From the NCBI RefSeq assembly GCF_000745975.1, contig NZ_JQKJ01000003.1, positions 62,001 through 126,000 of the forward strand: a DNA stretch of 64,000 nucleotides. The letters are read 5' to 3'. The translations under genes and the position numbers were made by a program. This document shows positions 36,681 through 44,805 of the stretch, piece after piece (within the stretch, counting starts at the first letter, position 1; each line of letters starts with the position of its first letter). Source of the stretch: Desulfobacter vibrioformis DSM 8776 (GTDB lineage: Bacteria; Desulfobacterota; Desulfobacteria; Desulfobacterales; Desulfobacteraceae). The notes beneath the pieces are model-generated. The model did not search any database. It saw only the letters and a list, made by a program, of their open reading frames with translations, and was not told the origin of the DNA.

Positions 36681-38648
36681 TCATTCAATAGTTATTGTTG
36701 GTTTGATATAATCAGGCAATGATTTCAAGCCTTTGTTCTTCAAAGCATTTTTCAAATCACGTTTCAAAATTTTCCGGTAAGCAGTAATCATCTCATCATA
36801 TACAAGATTTACATAGTCTGGATGACATAAAATTTCATCATGAACAGATAAAACCGCTGGTATTCTCTTTTCAACCATCAAATCGTGCACCACTGCTTCT
36901 ATAATTTCAGAATCAAACCACATCAAACGTATACCACAATCCGAATTGAAACAATCGGAAATATCTTCATATCTGTTTCTTAAAACTTTAAAAAACTCAC
37001 TGCAATCTTGGAATTTAAGATCAATATCTTTCTTTTCCAATTTTTCCATTGTTGCCGTGATTGTATCTTTCCAGTTATCCGCATTTATTGCAGTAAGTGC
37101 AAGTTGTTTGAATATTTTCCTGAATTCATCATCATTACGTTTATCAATTAAAAGACTTTGATCAATTTCAATTTGATAAGCATCTTTTGGTGCTGACATT
37201 AATTTGCGATGATGACATAATGCAAAATGATGACCTGCAAAATCTAATTTTATATAATGTGGTGAACAATCTATCGAAATATATTGGCGCAACTGTTTAT
37301 TCATCTGCATCTATTCCGCCATATATAAACGGCCATTGCATTTAAAATTATTTCTGGAATATTTTCTCACAACAGACTTATTGTTTATTTCAAATTTAAT
37401 CTTATCAATATCAATCTTATATTTACCTTCATTTTGACAGCCTAAACCCTTGGTAGACAAGTCTTCTGCGGTTACACCGCCTTCCATACCTATAGAACCA
37501 TCCATACTATCTTGTATATGGTTGATACTTGTATAACTATCATTGTTGTTAATTGAAATATTCACATTCTTTAATCTATTTAGTTTGTTAATTATAAAAT
37601 TTAGTTTATTATCTTCATTATTATAATTTAAAACCGTACATTCAATGGATTCAATTTCAATTCTGCTTTCAAGATAATCATAATAAAATTTCTTTAGAAA
37701 ATTAGTATCAAGAACAAGTGACTGCCCATGTAGTTTATGATCATAGTCAACTTTAATATCTGAATTTTCATAAACATTATTAATCTTTTCCAGCCGTTTA
37801 ATCTTACGTTCAATCTACGGTTTAATTTCAAAGTCAACTGGAACAGAAACCTTTTTATATTTACCTTTATTTTTACCCTTAGTGATTAATCTAAGAACAG
37901 TATCATTCAAAACAACCAATTCACTATTCAACTTTGGATCAACTGATTTATTATTGTAATTCTTTTTTTCATTATCAACAATGCAGCTTAATTTTTTGAA
38001 TCTGATATCCTTGTTGCGCAGATATTCAAACATTTTCAAACCTTTTTCAGAAAACGCAATTGTTGATTCTTTACCATTTTCCTGAGAACCAATAGTTTGT
38101 GTTATCAAACCTAACAATTCTAATATGTCAACAATCATCAAAAATGGTTCATATTTAAGACCCATTGCTTTATAGTATCTATCTTTATTGCTAATCTCAC
38201 TTGTCTTATAATATGTATTACTTCTGGAACAACGAATATTGCATTCTTTCAACATACCAAATACCAAATTATTAACAAGAAAACGAACATATTGATCAAG
38301 GAAGTATTCATGTTTACCATTATTTATCCATCTTTTAGTAAATAATGATCTGTTTACCAATGTGTTTTTACGTTCTTTTGATAGTTTATTATAATTCTCA
38401 TGAATAATAGCATTATCCATACCAACATTACATCCAGTAATCTATTTAAATGTAATCATTACATCATCTGTTATCTTATCAACTAAACCGTTATACACAG
38501 ATTCATCTTGATTTGATTCAAACACAATATTTCTAATCCTAAAAATTGTGTCATTAGATTCTGTCTCATCATCAGCAACAACAATTTGTTCGTTTTGTTG
38601 GTCAAGTACCATGGCCTTAGATTTTTTGCCTTTTTTAGTTTTAATCAT
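36681..38648 (-). CDS. Polymerase-like replication protein with three in-frame TAG codons
   Basis: One frame of 656 codons from ATG 38648 (AAGGTT upstream) to TGA 36681. It is interrupted only by TAG at codons 69 (38444-38442), 278 (37817-37815) and 446 (37313-37311). There is no TAA, TGA or frameshift, although the DNA is very AT-rich. The C-terminal part matches a family of plasmid/phage replication proteins with family-A-polymerase-like motifs: KLDFAGHH (Asp469), a Lys-rich helix ending LTAINA (521-523), GIRLMWFDSEI, and SVHDE (601-605). Upstream, NGRLYMAE-X-MQMNKQLR corresponds to the homologs' GGRFY..WWQ segment, with X = TAG at a Trp. Standard decoding gives a 68-residue first product. 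Confidence 0.7.
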
Positions 38649-38897
38649 TTTAATAACCTTTTTGTTAAAAATTTAATTTTTTACACTTATTACGCATTTA
38701 CAAACCAGAAAAAACTACGCTTATATAATTCGCAATAAAACTCACATTTATATATATCATATTTTAGTACATTCTTTGAATCTCATATGAATTCAAATTA
38801 TTAATTATAATTTGTCTTATTGTTTCTTGAAATTTTCAAAATTATCCTTATGATATATAATAAATTAGACATCTATAATTCCATTGGTCAATTAAAG

Positions 38898-39716
38898 ATG
38901 AAAAGATATACAAGCAATAACATGATGTTCAACCAAAAAGGCAAGTTGATTGGTCTTTTTAGTTCAACTGGTCGGTGGGTTAAGATCAGAACTGATGAAA
39001 ACCCAATTATTATTGGTATATCTGATCTTCATGGTGATTGCCGGACATTGAATCATATTCTCGATGAATATTTTTTTAAAATACCAAATAGTATCTTAAT
39101 TGCCTGTGGAGATTTCTTGGACCGTAACCCTAAAAGTTGGGACAATGAACCCACTGCTGCACTGGATACGCTGCTGAACTTGAAATTGCAGTACCCTGAC
39201 CGTGTATTTCTTCTTATGGGAAATCATGACCTGTCACCGCATACACATATTCCTTTTGCCCCTTCCAATGCATGGGACATGATGTCAGGTCAAACCCTTG
39301 CATTTTACACAGAAGTGCTTGAGAGCTTGCCTATTGTGGCCACAGTGAACGATATTGCCTTTGCACACGGTGTCCTACCGACGACAACACAGGTTGATGA
39401 TCTGCCTTTTGATGAGATTTATAATTGTGTGTGGTCGGATTATGTGGAACACGAATCACTTGGAAGCGATTCTATACGCAAAAAAGTGGGAATCAATTTC
39501 TTTCAGGAATCCTTGGACAAATTCAGTTGTAACCTTCTCATAAAAGGCCATAACCCTTTTGCCCCATTGATCAGCATGAATCAGAAATGTATAACAATCC
39601 AGACTACAAGACAATTCCATGACATCTGCGGTTCCCATATGGTGGTCGTTGATTCAACGAAACAATTGAATGATGTCCAGAATGCTAAAATCGTAACCCT
39701 TGAAACCAAGAATTGA
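38898..39716 (+). CDS. Calcineurin-like metallophosphoesterase
   Basis: A 272-residue phosphoesterase of the PPP/bis(5'-nucleosyl)-tetraphosphatase type. The metal-site motifs are DLHGD (43-47), GDFLDR (71-76), GNHD (108-111), a later HG (FAHG) and GHNPF. ATG 38898 is used; alternative in-frame starts at 38850 and TTG 38820 would add 16 or 26 residues, and no RBS is decisive. It is the last island gene before attR, divergent from the polymerase-like gene. Ends in TGA. Confidence 0.82.
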   Translation: MKRYTSNNMMFNQKGKLIGLFSSTGRWVKIRTDENPIIIGISDLHGDCRTLNHILDEYFFKIPNSILIACGDFLDRNPKSWDNEPTAALDTLLNLKLQYPDRVFLLMGNHDLSPHTHIPFAPSNAWDMMSGQTLAFYTEVLESLPIVATVNDIAFAHGVLPTTTQVDDLPFDEIYNCVWSDYVEHESLGSDSIRKKVGINFFQESLDKFSCNLLIKGHNPFAPLISMNQKCITIQTTRQFHDICGSHMVVVDSTKQLNDVQNAKIVTLETKN

Positions 39717-39785
39717 TTTTGTTTATGGAAATTAACATTTGAATGTTTTCAAAATTATGGTAATGAACTTTTAATGTGCAGTTCA

Positions 39786-39807
39786 ACTTGTACATTTTGG
39801 TTGTACG
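39786..39807. promoter_or_regulatory. Candidate integrase arm sites, right end
   Basis: ACTTGTAC (39786-39793) and GTTGTACG (39800-39807), about 72-93 bp inside attR, echo the ACTTGTAC pair near attL. They are framed by GTTCAAC (39781-39787) and GTTGAAC (39814-39820). The rest of 39717-39878 is AT-rich, without an ORF or RNA that I can recognise. Confidence 0.5.
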
Positions 39808-39878
39808 TTTTCCGTTGAACCCCACATTCAAAATTGATAAAACATAACAATATCAGATGGTTAAAAATATGTGGTGTT

Positions 39879-39898
39879 GATCCCCCTCAGCTCCACCA
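39879..39898 (+). repeat. attR core, 20-bp direct repeat
   Basis: An identical copy of the last 20 bases of the tRNA-Ala gene at 26197-26216. It marks the right boundary of the island. Confidence 0.92.
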
Positions 39899-39924
39899 TT
39901 ACCAATGGTTTTTAAAAACATCCG

Positions 39925-39954
39925 AAAGCCTGGATAAATATCTGGGCTTTTTTT
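39925..39954 (+). terminator. Original tRNA-Ala terminator, now beyond attR
   Basis: AAAGCCTGGA pairs with TCTGGGCTTT (two wobbles), followed by a run of seven T. It sits 27 bp after attR, the distance expected for the terminator of the uninterrupted tRNA gene. The rest of the gap up to 40200 shows nothing recognisable. Confidence 0.75.
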
Positions 39955-40201
39955 ATTGGTATTTCTACATCCTTTTCTTTTTTCTTTGAATACCTAATAA
40001 ATCCCTTGATCACCTGATGACCACCTAAAAAATCTGTTGGCATTAATGTTGACATATTTTTTGTTTCAAAAATTACATACCAACAAAAATAATCCCGGAC
40101 GGCCTTTTATAAATCAAAGTAGTCTTATTATTAATAACGTTTATTTTATAAAAATATACCTATGATTTAAATTGATTATGATTCTAACCATATTTCGCCA
40201 T

Positions 40202-40230
40202 TTGACAAAATACATTGAATACGATATATA
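40202..40230 (+). promoter_or_regulatory. Sigma-70 promoter of proVWX
   Basis: TTGACA (40202-40207) and TATATA (40225-40230) with 17 bp between, about 63 bp before the proV start. Confidence 0.8.
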
Positions 40231-40293
40231 ACACAATTAAAAAAGACACCTAAATATGGCGTGAGCCCTTTCGCGCAGAAAGAAGAACTATCC

Positions 40294-41553
40294 ATGGATC
40301 AAATTATTATTAAAAATATATTTAAAATATTCGGCCAGGATCCCCAAGAGGCAATATCCCTTGTTGATCAGGGGCTAACAAAAGAAGACATCCTTGAAAA
40401 AACCGGTATGACCGTGGGCGTAAACAATGCGAATTTTTCTATTAAACGTGGAGAAATATTTGTGGTCATGGGCCTGTCCGGATCCGGCAAATCCACGCTG
40501 GTCAGGATGTTCAACCGCTTGATTGAACCATCGGCCGGCGAAATCCATATTAACGGCCAGAACATTACAGCCATGGAAAACAAGGACCTTGTCAAATTCA
40601 GACTTAAACATATGAGCATGGTGTTTCAGTCCTTTGCCCTGATGCCCCATCTCACGGTCCTGGAAAATGCCGAGTTCGGCCTTGAATTGGCCGGGGAACC
40701 TAAAACCACGCGGAGCGAGCGGGCGATAGCCGCCCTAAGCCAGGTGGGCCTGGAAGGCTGGGAAAGCCAGTACCCCAAACAACTTTCCGGGGGGATGCAG
40801 CAGCGCGTGGGCCTTGCCAGGGCATTGGCTGTGGAACCGGATATCATGCTGATGGACGAAGCGTTTTCCGCCCTGGACCCGCTGATTCGAACGGAGATGC
40901 AGGATGAGCTGCTCAAACTTCAGGAAGACAGTGACAGGACCATTGTTTTTATCTCCCATGACCTGGATGAGGCCCTTCGCATCGGCGACCGAATTGCCAT
41001 CATGGAAGGCGGACGTGTTGTTCAGGTGGGTACACCCGAAGAAATTCTCCAGAACCCGGCAGACAATTATGTCCGGGCCTTTTTCAGAGGTGTGGATCCC
41101 ACCACTGTTATTTCAGCCGGAGAAATTGTCAACACACAGTACCCCACGATTATCAAAATCAGAAAAGGCGATATCAGAAGCTCCCTGGAGCTATTAAATG
41201 CCAGGGATTTCAACCACGGATATGTGCTGAATGCCAAACGCCAATTTTTAGGGGTCGTATCCATTGACTCCCTTCAGGAGGCCGTGGAAAATGGCCGGTC
41301 AAAAGACTCCCTTGATATCTGCTATCTGCCGGAAGTCAATCCCGTCAATATCAATGACAATATGCAGGATATTCTTCCTGAAGTGGCTTCCAAGGGTTTT
41401 CCCATCCCGGTACTTGATGACAACACTGTATTTAAAGGCGTGGTATCAAAAAACAGATTCCTGAAAACCCTTCACAAATCAGAAATTAACGGCCATAACG
41501 GATCCGGGAACGAATATGACGAATCTTCCCAACACCTTCAAACCGCTCTTTAG
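40294..41553 (+). CDS. proV: Glycine betaine/proline ABC transporter ATPase
   Basis: ATPase of the osmoprotectant importer. ATG 40294 (MDQIIIKNIFKIFG) is preferred over GTG 40261, as homologs begin here, giving 419 residues. Walker A GLSGSGKST, signature LSGGMQQRV and Walker B IMLMDEAFSALD are all present, with EILEKTG-type N-terminal helices typical of ProV. The C-terminal 130 residues form a CBS pair (RSSLELLNARDFNHG, GFPIPVLDDNTVFKG) that senses ionic strength in OpuA-type systems. It begins the proVWX operon. Ends in TAG. Confidence 0.94.
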   Translation: MDQIIIKNIFKIFGQDPQEAISLVDQGLTKEDILEKTGMTVGVNNANFSIKRGEIFVVMGLSGSGKSTLVRMFNRLIEPSAGEIHINGQNITAMENKDLVKFRLKHMSMVFQSFALMPHLTVLENAEFGLELAGEPKTTRSERAIAALSQVGLEGWESQYPKQLSGGMQQRVGLARALAVEPDIMLMDEAFSALDPLIRTEMQDELLKLQEDSDRTIVFISHDLDEALRIGDRIAIMEGGRVVQVGTPEEILQNPADNYVRAFFRGVDPTTVISAGEIVNTQYPTIIKIRKGDIRSSLELLNARDFNHGYVLNAKRQFLGVVSIDSLQEAVENGRSKDSLDICYLPEVNPVNINDNMQDILPEVASKGFPIPVLDDNTVFKGVVSKNRFLKTLHKSEINGHNGSGNEYDESSQHLQTAL

Positions 41554-41567
41554 CAGGAAAATCAATT

Positions 41568-42398
41568 ATGTTTGGTGAAAAAGTACTCCCCATAGATATA
41601 TGGATCACCGCGTTTGTTGACTGGCTGGTCAATAATTACCGGGATATATTTCAGATGATAAAATGGCCGGTTGAACAGATTTTGACCGGATTTGACATTG
41701 GCCTTAACGCCGTACCACCCATTATTATAATAGGTATTCTGGCTTTCTGTGCATGGCGCTTTTCAGGATGGGGCTTAGCTGTTTTCAGCGTTGTGGCAAT
41801 GGTATTCATCGGGTTGATCGGATTCTGGGCAGACACCATGACCACCCTTGCCATGGTTTTGGCCTCGGTTTTATTTTCCACCCTTGTCGGGGTTCCCGTG
41901 GGTATTGCCGCCGGACGCAGCGACCGGGTGGAAACCATTGTCAGGCCTTTTTTAGATGCCATGCAAACCACCCCGTCCTTTGTATACCTGGTTCCCATTG
42001 TCATGCTCTTTTCCGTGGGTAATGTGGCCGGAGTTCTTGCCACCATTATTTTTGCCATGCCCCCCATCGTCCGCCTGACAAGTCTTGGCATCCGCGGGGT
42101 GCACCCGGAACTGGTGGAAGCGGCCACCGCCTTTGGCGCCACCCGCAGCCAGGTACTGTTCAAGGTTCAGATTCCTCTGGCCATGCCCACCATACTGGCA
42201 GGGCTGAACCAGACCATTATGATGGCCCTTGCCATGGTGGTCATTGCGGCCTTGATCGGGGCCGGCGGTTTGGGCTCTCCTGTGATTCAAGGACTGAATA
42301 CCCTGGATATAGGCCTTGCTGTCATGGCGGGGTTAAGCATTGTTCTGCTAGCCGTGGTACTGGACAGGATCACCCAGTCCATGGCCGGCAAAAATTAA
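41568..42398 (+). CDS. proW: Glycine betaine/proline ABC transporter permease
   Basis: A 276-residue permease with about six membrane helices and the EAA loop (VEAATAFGATRSQVLFKVQIP) that contacts ProV. The N-terminal amphipathic part (IDIWITAFVDWLVNNYRDIF) is typical of ProW. It starts 14 bp after proV. Confidence 0.94.
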   Translation: MFGEKVLPIDIWITAFVDWLVNNYRDIFQMIKWPVEQILTGFDIGLNAVPPIIIIGILAFCAWRFSGWGLAVFSVVAMVFIGLIGFWADTMTTLAMVLASVLFSTLVGVPVGIAAGRSDRVETIVRPFLDAMQTTPSFVYLVPIVMLFSVGNVAGVLATIIFAMPPIVRLTSLGIRGVHPELVEAATAFGATRSQVLFKVQIPLAMPTILAGLNQTIMMALAMVVIAALIGAGGLGSPVIQGLNTLDIGLAVMAGLSIVLLAVVLDRITQSMAGKN

Positions 42399-42413
42399 CA
42401 TAAAGGAGAAATT

Positions 42414-43448
42414 ATGAGTGTCGCAAAAAACATCTGCTTCTTTCTGGTTGCAGTTTTCATGATCACAGCCGCACCTGCCTGGGCATCTTCAGACAAACCC
42501 GGAGAAGGTATCACTGTTAAACCTGCACGTGCCACCTGGAACACAGGTTATTTCCAGGAAGCACTTGTCAGCCGGGCCTTGACCGAGTTAGGTTATAAGG
42601 TCAACCACCCCAAAGACCTGAAAAATCCGATTTTTTACAAAGCATTGACCCTGGGTGATTTAGACTACTGGTGCAATGGCTGGTTTCCCATGCATAACAG
42701 TCAGCTTCCCAAGGATTTTAAGGACAAAGCCCAGATCATCGGATACGTTGCCAAGGCGGGTGGACTGCAGGGGTATCTGGTATCTAAAAAAGAGGTTGAA
42801 GAATACAACATCAAGTCATTGGACGACTTTAAGCGTGAAGAGGTCAAAAAGGCATTCGACAAAAACCATGACGGCAAAGCCGATCTGACGGCCTGCCCGC
42901 CGGGATGGGGGTGTGAAAAAATAATTGCCCATCACTTAAAAGTTTACAATCTGGAAGATGATATTAATCCGGTAAAAGCGTCTTACGAAGCAGGTATGGC
43001 GTCCGCCATCGGTGCTTATAAATCTGGCGAGCCTATTTTCTTTTATACCTGGACCCCGAACTGGACCGTATATAAACTCAAACCCGGGAAAGACGTGATG
43101 TGGGTCAACGTGCCTAAAATCCTGCCCACAGAGGCCCAGGCCGAGGCCGTGGACAGAATGACCCAGTCCGGCATTGATGGCGCAGTGACAGATCCTGTGA
43201 AACTGGGCTTTGTTGTTTCAGATATCCGTATTGTGGCCAACAAGAAATTTTTGGCAAAGAATCCTGCTGCCAAAAAATTTTTTGAGGAATTCACCCTGTC
43301 CCTCGCAGATATTAATGAACAGAACACCCGCATGAACGCGGGGGAAAAATCAGCAAAAGACATCCAGAAGCATGTCACGGAGTGGATTGCTAAAAATCAG
43401 GCCAAATGGAACAACTGGCTGGCCCTGGCCCGGGCCGCTGCAAAATAA
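42414..43448 (+). CDS. proX: Glycine betaine/proline-binding periplasmic protein
   Basis: A 344-residue ligand-binding protein with a signal peptide (to about residue 24, PAWA-SS). PARATWNTGYFQEAL, LDYWCNGWFPMH, PPGWGCEK and FFYTWTPNW carry the Trp-rich aromatic box that holds the trimethylammonium group in ProX. ATG 42414 follows AAAGGAGA. A strong terminator follows the gene, and a decayed copy of its last part lies 600 bp downstream. Confidence 0.93.
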   Translation: MSVAKNICFFLVAVFMITAAPAWASSDKPGEGITVKPARATWNTGYFQEALVSRALTELGYKVNHPKDLKNPIFYKALTLGDLDYWCNGWFPMHNSQLPKDFKDKAQIIGYVAKAGGLQGYLVSKKEVEEYNIKSLDDFKREEVKKAFDKNHDGKADLTACPPGWGCEKIIAHHLKVYNLEDDINPVKASYEAGMASAIGAYKSGEPIFFYTWTPNWTVYKLKPGKDVMWVNVPKILPTEAQAEAVDRMTQSGIDGAVTDPVKLGFVVSDIRIVANKKFLAKNPAAKKFFEEFTLSLADINEQNTRMNAGEKSAKDIQKHVTEWIAKNQAKWNNWLALARAAAK

Positions 43449-43479
43449 ACGGGGGCCTTTTTTCACGATAAATAAATAA

Positions 43480-43528
43480 ACGTCCCCCCCCTGCAGGGTT
43501 AACTCTCCTGCAGGGGGGACGTGTTTTT
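43480..43528 (+). terminator. Rho-independent terminator of proVWX
   Basis: ACGTCCCCCC-CCTGCAGG pairs with CCTGCAGGGGGGACGT, then GTTTTT. Confidence 0.9.
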
Positions 43529-43626
43529 AGTATTAGGTTCTGAGTTTAAATAGTTGACGGCGAACCTGTAATTATCGTATGCTTTCAAAAATTTTTTAGT
43601 ACCCATTATAAACAAAGGAGACAACG

Positions 43627-43992
43627 ATGAAAACCAAGATGAGTGTGCTGATTATCAGTTTTGTTTTTCTTTTTGCAATGATCTTTGCCGGCTGCGGAGA
43701 GCAGGAAAATCCAAAACAAGCTCCCAAAGCACCTGAAGTTGAAACCTCAATGCATGAAACCGAAACCCAGGCACCTGAAGCTGAAACTTCAATGCATGAA
43801 ACCGAAACCCAGGCCCCTGAAGCCGAAACTTCAATGCATGAAACCGAAACCCAGGCTCCTGAAGCTGAAACTTCAATGCATGAAACTGAAACCCAGGCAC
43901 CTGAAGATGAAACTTCAATGCATGAAACTGAAACCTCAGCACCTGAAAAGGCTGAGGAGTCACAGGAAGCCCCGGCTGCCGAAAAAAACTGA
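43627..43992 (+). CDS. Small lipoprotein with five 14-residue repeats
   Basis: A 121-residue protein. ATG 43627 follows AAAGGAGA. The lipoprotein signal ends MIFAGC, with Cys23 as the lipidation site. Residues 35-104 are five copies of a 14-residue unit, consensus APEAETSMHETETQ, followed by an acidic tail (APEKAEESQEAPAAEKN). The mature protein is hydrophilic, acidic and probably disordered. No family is recognised. It lies between proX and a decayed proX fragment, so it may have entered with that duplication. Confidence 0.75.
   Translation: MKTKMSVLIISFVFLFAMIFAGCGEQENPKQAPKAPEVETSMHETETQAPEAETSMHETETQAPEAETSMHETETQAPEAETSMHETETQAPEDETSMHETETSAPEKAEESQEAPAAEKN
43729..43938 (+). repeat. Five 42-bp in-frame tandem repeats
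   Basis: A perfect 42-bp period with few point differences, inside the lipoprotein gene. Prone to copy-number change. Confidence 0.9.
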
Positions 43993-44049
43993 ACGCCGGT
44001 TTTATCTATGTTGGCCTGATGGGTGATTACGGGTGGTCCTATGAACTGG

Positions 44050-44196
44050 GTAAAAGAATGGATTCCTAGCAATCAGGCCAAATGTAACGACGGACTGTCC
44101 AGGCCCGGATCGCTGAAAAATAGACTGGCCCCTTATTTACGACAGTTAAGCCCTCCTGCCGGGATCTCCCCCCTGCCGGGGGGCTTGTTTTTGGTG
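44050..44196 (+). pseudogene. Decayed copy of the proX 3' end and its terminator
   Basis: The sequence reading EWIPSNQAKCNDGL at 44053 onward matches the proX end (EWIAKNQAKWNNWL), and the nucleotide match continues past the stop into a GC hairpin followed by a T-run, as after proX. There is no intact gene or start. This is a remnant of a duplicated proX or of a second transporter. Confidence 0.7.
44148..44192 (+). terminator. Terminator of the proX remnant/lipoprotein region
   Basis: AAGCCCTCC (44148-44156) pairs with GGGGGGCTT (44178-44186), followed by GTTTTT. Confidence 0.75.
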
Positions 44197-44229
44197 TTAG
44201 GAGTCTATTTTTAAGAGGAAGGAGACATA

Positions 44230-44775
44230 ATGGAAATCTCAGCAAACCAGTCCATTGACAGTATTGCCAAAATTTTCCTGAAAACCACCCAGAGCACGCT
44301 AAAAACGAGCACTGGTAAAGAAATAAATTACGCCAACACCATCCAGAAAATCACCAGGGTGTCCATGATGCCGGATCTGACCTGCTTTGTCCAGTTCGGC
44401 GGAGACTATATGGGTCTTGTGATTTTCAATTTTAGTGATGAGGCTGCCTTTGAAATTTACAGGCAGTACATGATCAACATGGGCATGCCCGAAGATGAAC
44501 TGGCCACCTCCATTTCCGACCCTGAAGTGACAGATACCATTGGGGAAATTACAAACCAGCTCATGGGACAGATGATAAAATCAGTAGAAGAAAAATATGA
44601 CCTGAATGCCTATTACGGCCAGCCCAAGGCATTGACCATAAGTTCGGCCATCTCCCTGTCCATTAACGACACTTACACGGAAAACCGCCGGCTCTCCTTT
44701 AAAATCAATAACTATATCTTCCGCATTGAAATAGCCATGGAGGATACTGAATTTATCAATGTAGCCGACTTCTGA
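44230..44775 (+). CDS. DUF3334-family protein (CheX-like)
   Basis: A 181-residue protein matching DUF3334: N-terminal SIDSIAKIFLKTTQSTL, then FGGDYMGLVIFNFSDEAAFEIY, NMGMPEDELA, and ITNQLMGQMI in the position of the CheC/CheX helix. Relatives look like the CheX/CheC phosphatase fold and occur near chemotaxis or signalling genes. Its role is not established. AGGAAGGAG precedes the start ATG 44230. The M48 gene follows after 30 bp. Confidence 0.75.
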   Translation: MEISANQSIDSIAKIFLKTTQSTLKTSTGKEINYANTIQKITRVSMMPDLTCFVQFGGDYMGLVIFNFSDEAAFEIYRQYMINMGMPEDELATSISDPEVTDTIGEITNQLMGQMIKSVEEKYDLNAYYGQPKALTISSAISLSINDTYTENRRLSFKINNYIFRIEIAMEDTEFINVADF

Positions 44776-44805
44776 CAAAACCGTCAAAAAAATTTCTGAG
44801 TAAAC

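Larger units (their letters stand above)
26217..39898. mobile_element. 13.7-kb integrated island at tRNA-Ala
   Basis: It is bounded by the 20-bp att repeats, with the integrase gene adjacent to the tRNA. It carries an integrase, a DUF4145 protein, an IS-disrupted recombinase, AlpA-like HTH proteins, a MarR-thioesterase-flavoprotein cargo operon, an AbrB-like protein, a polymerase-like replication protein and a metallophosphoesterase. No capsid, terminase, relaxase or conjugation gene is seen. The right third is much richer in A+T than the flanks. This content suggests a phage satellite or an integrative plasmid-like element rather than a full prophage or ICE. Confidence 0.9.

Noticed and set aside
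37311..37565. Separate 84-aa ORF starting at an internal ATG
   Set aside because: It is an in-frame piece of the longer amber-interrupted gene; the frame is open without stops all the way back to the TAG at 37815.
36681..38648. Pyrrolysine insertion as the simplest reading of the TAG codons
   Set aside because: Not excluded, since some Desulfobacterota have Pyl, but the recognised sites match Trp positions and no methylamine methyltransferase or PYLIS-like feature is seen.
26217..39898. Search for a suppressor tRNA (CUA anticodon), tRNA-Pyl or a release-factor gene that would explain the ambers
   Set aside because: None of the gene-free stretches folds by eye into a tRNA, and no pyl-type or release-factor gene is present in the window.
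40045..40200. Possible gene between attR and proV
   Set aside because: AT-rich, no ORF with an RBS; only the proV promoter is supported.
43729..43938. Regular 42-bp repeats, considered as a CRISPR array
   Set aside because: The repeats are contiguous with no spacers and encode a lipoprotein in frame.
44023..44214. 63-aa ORF after the lipoprotein gene
   Set aside because: It overlaps a decayed copy of the proX 3' end and terminator rather than being a gene.
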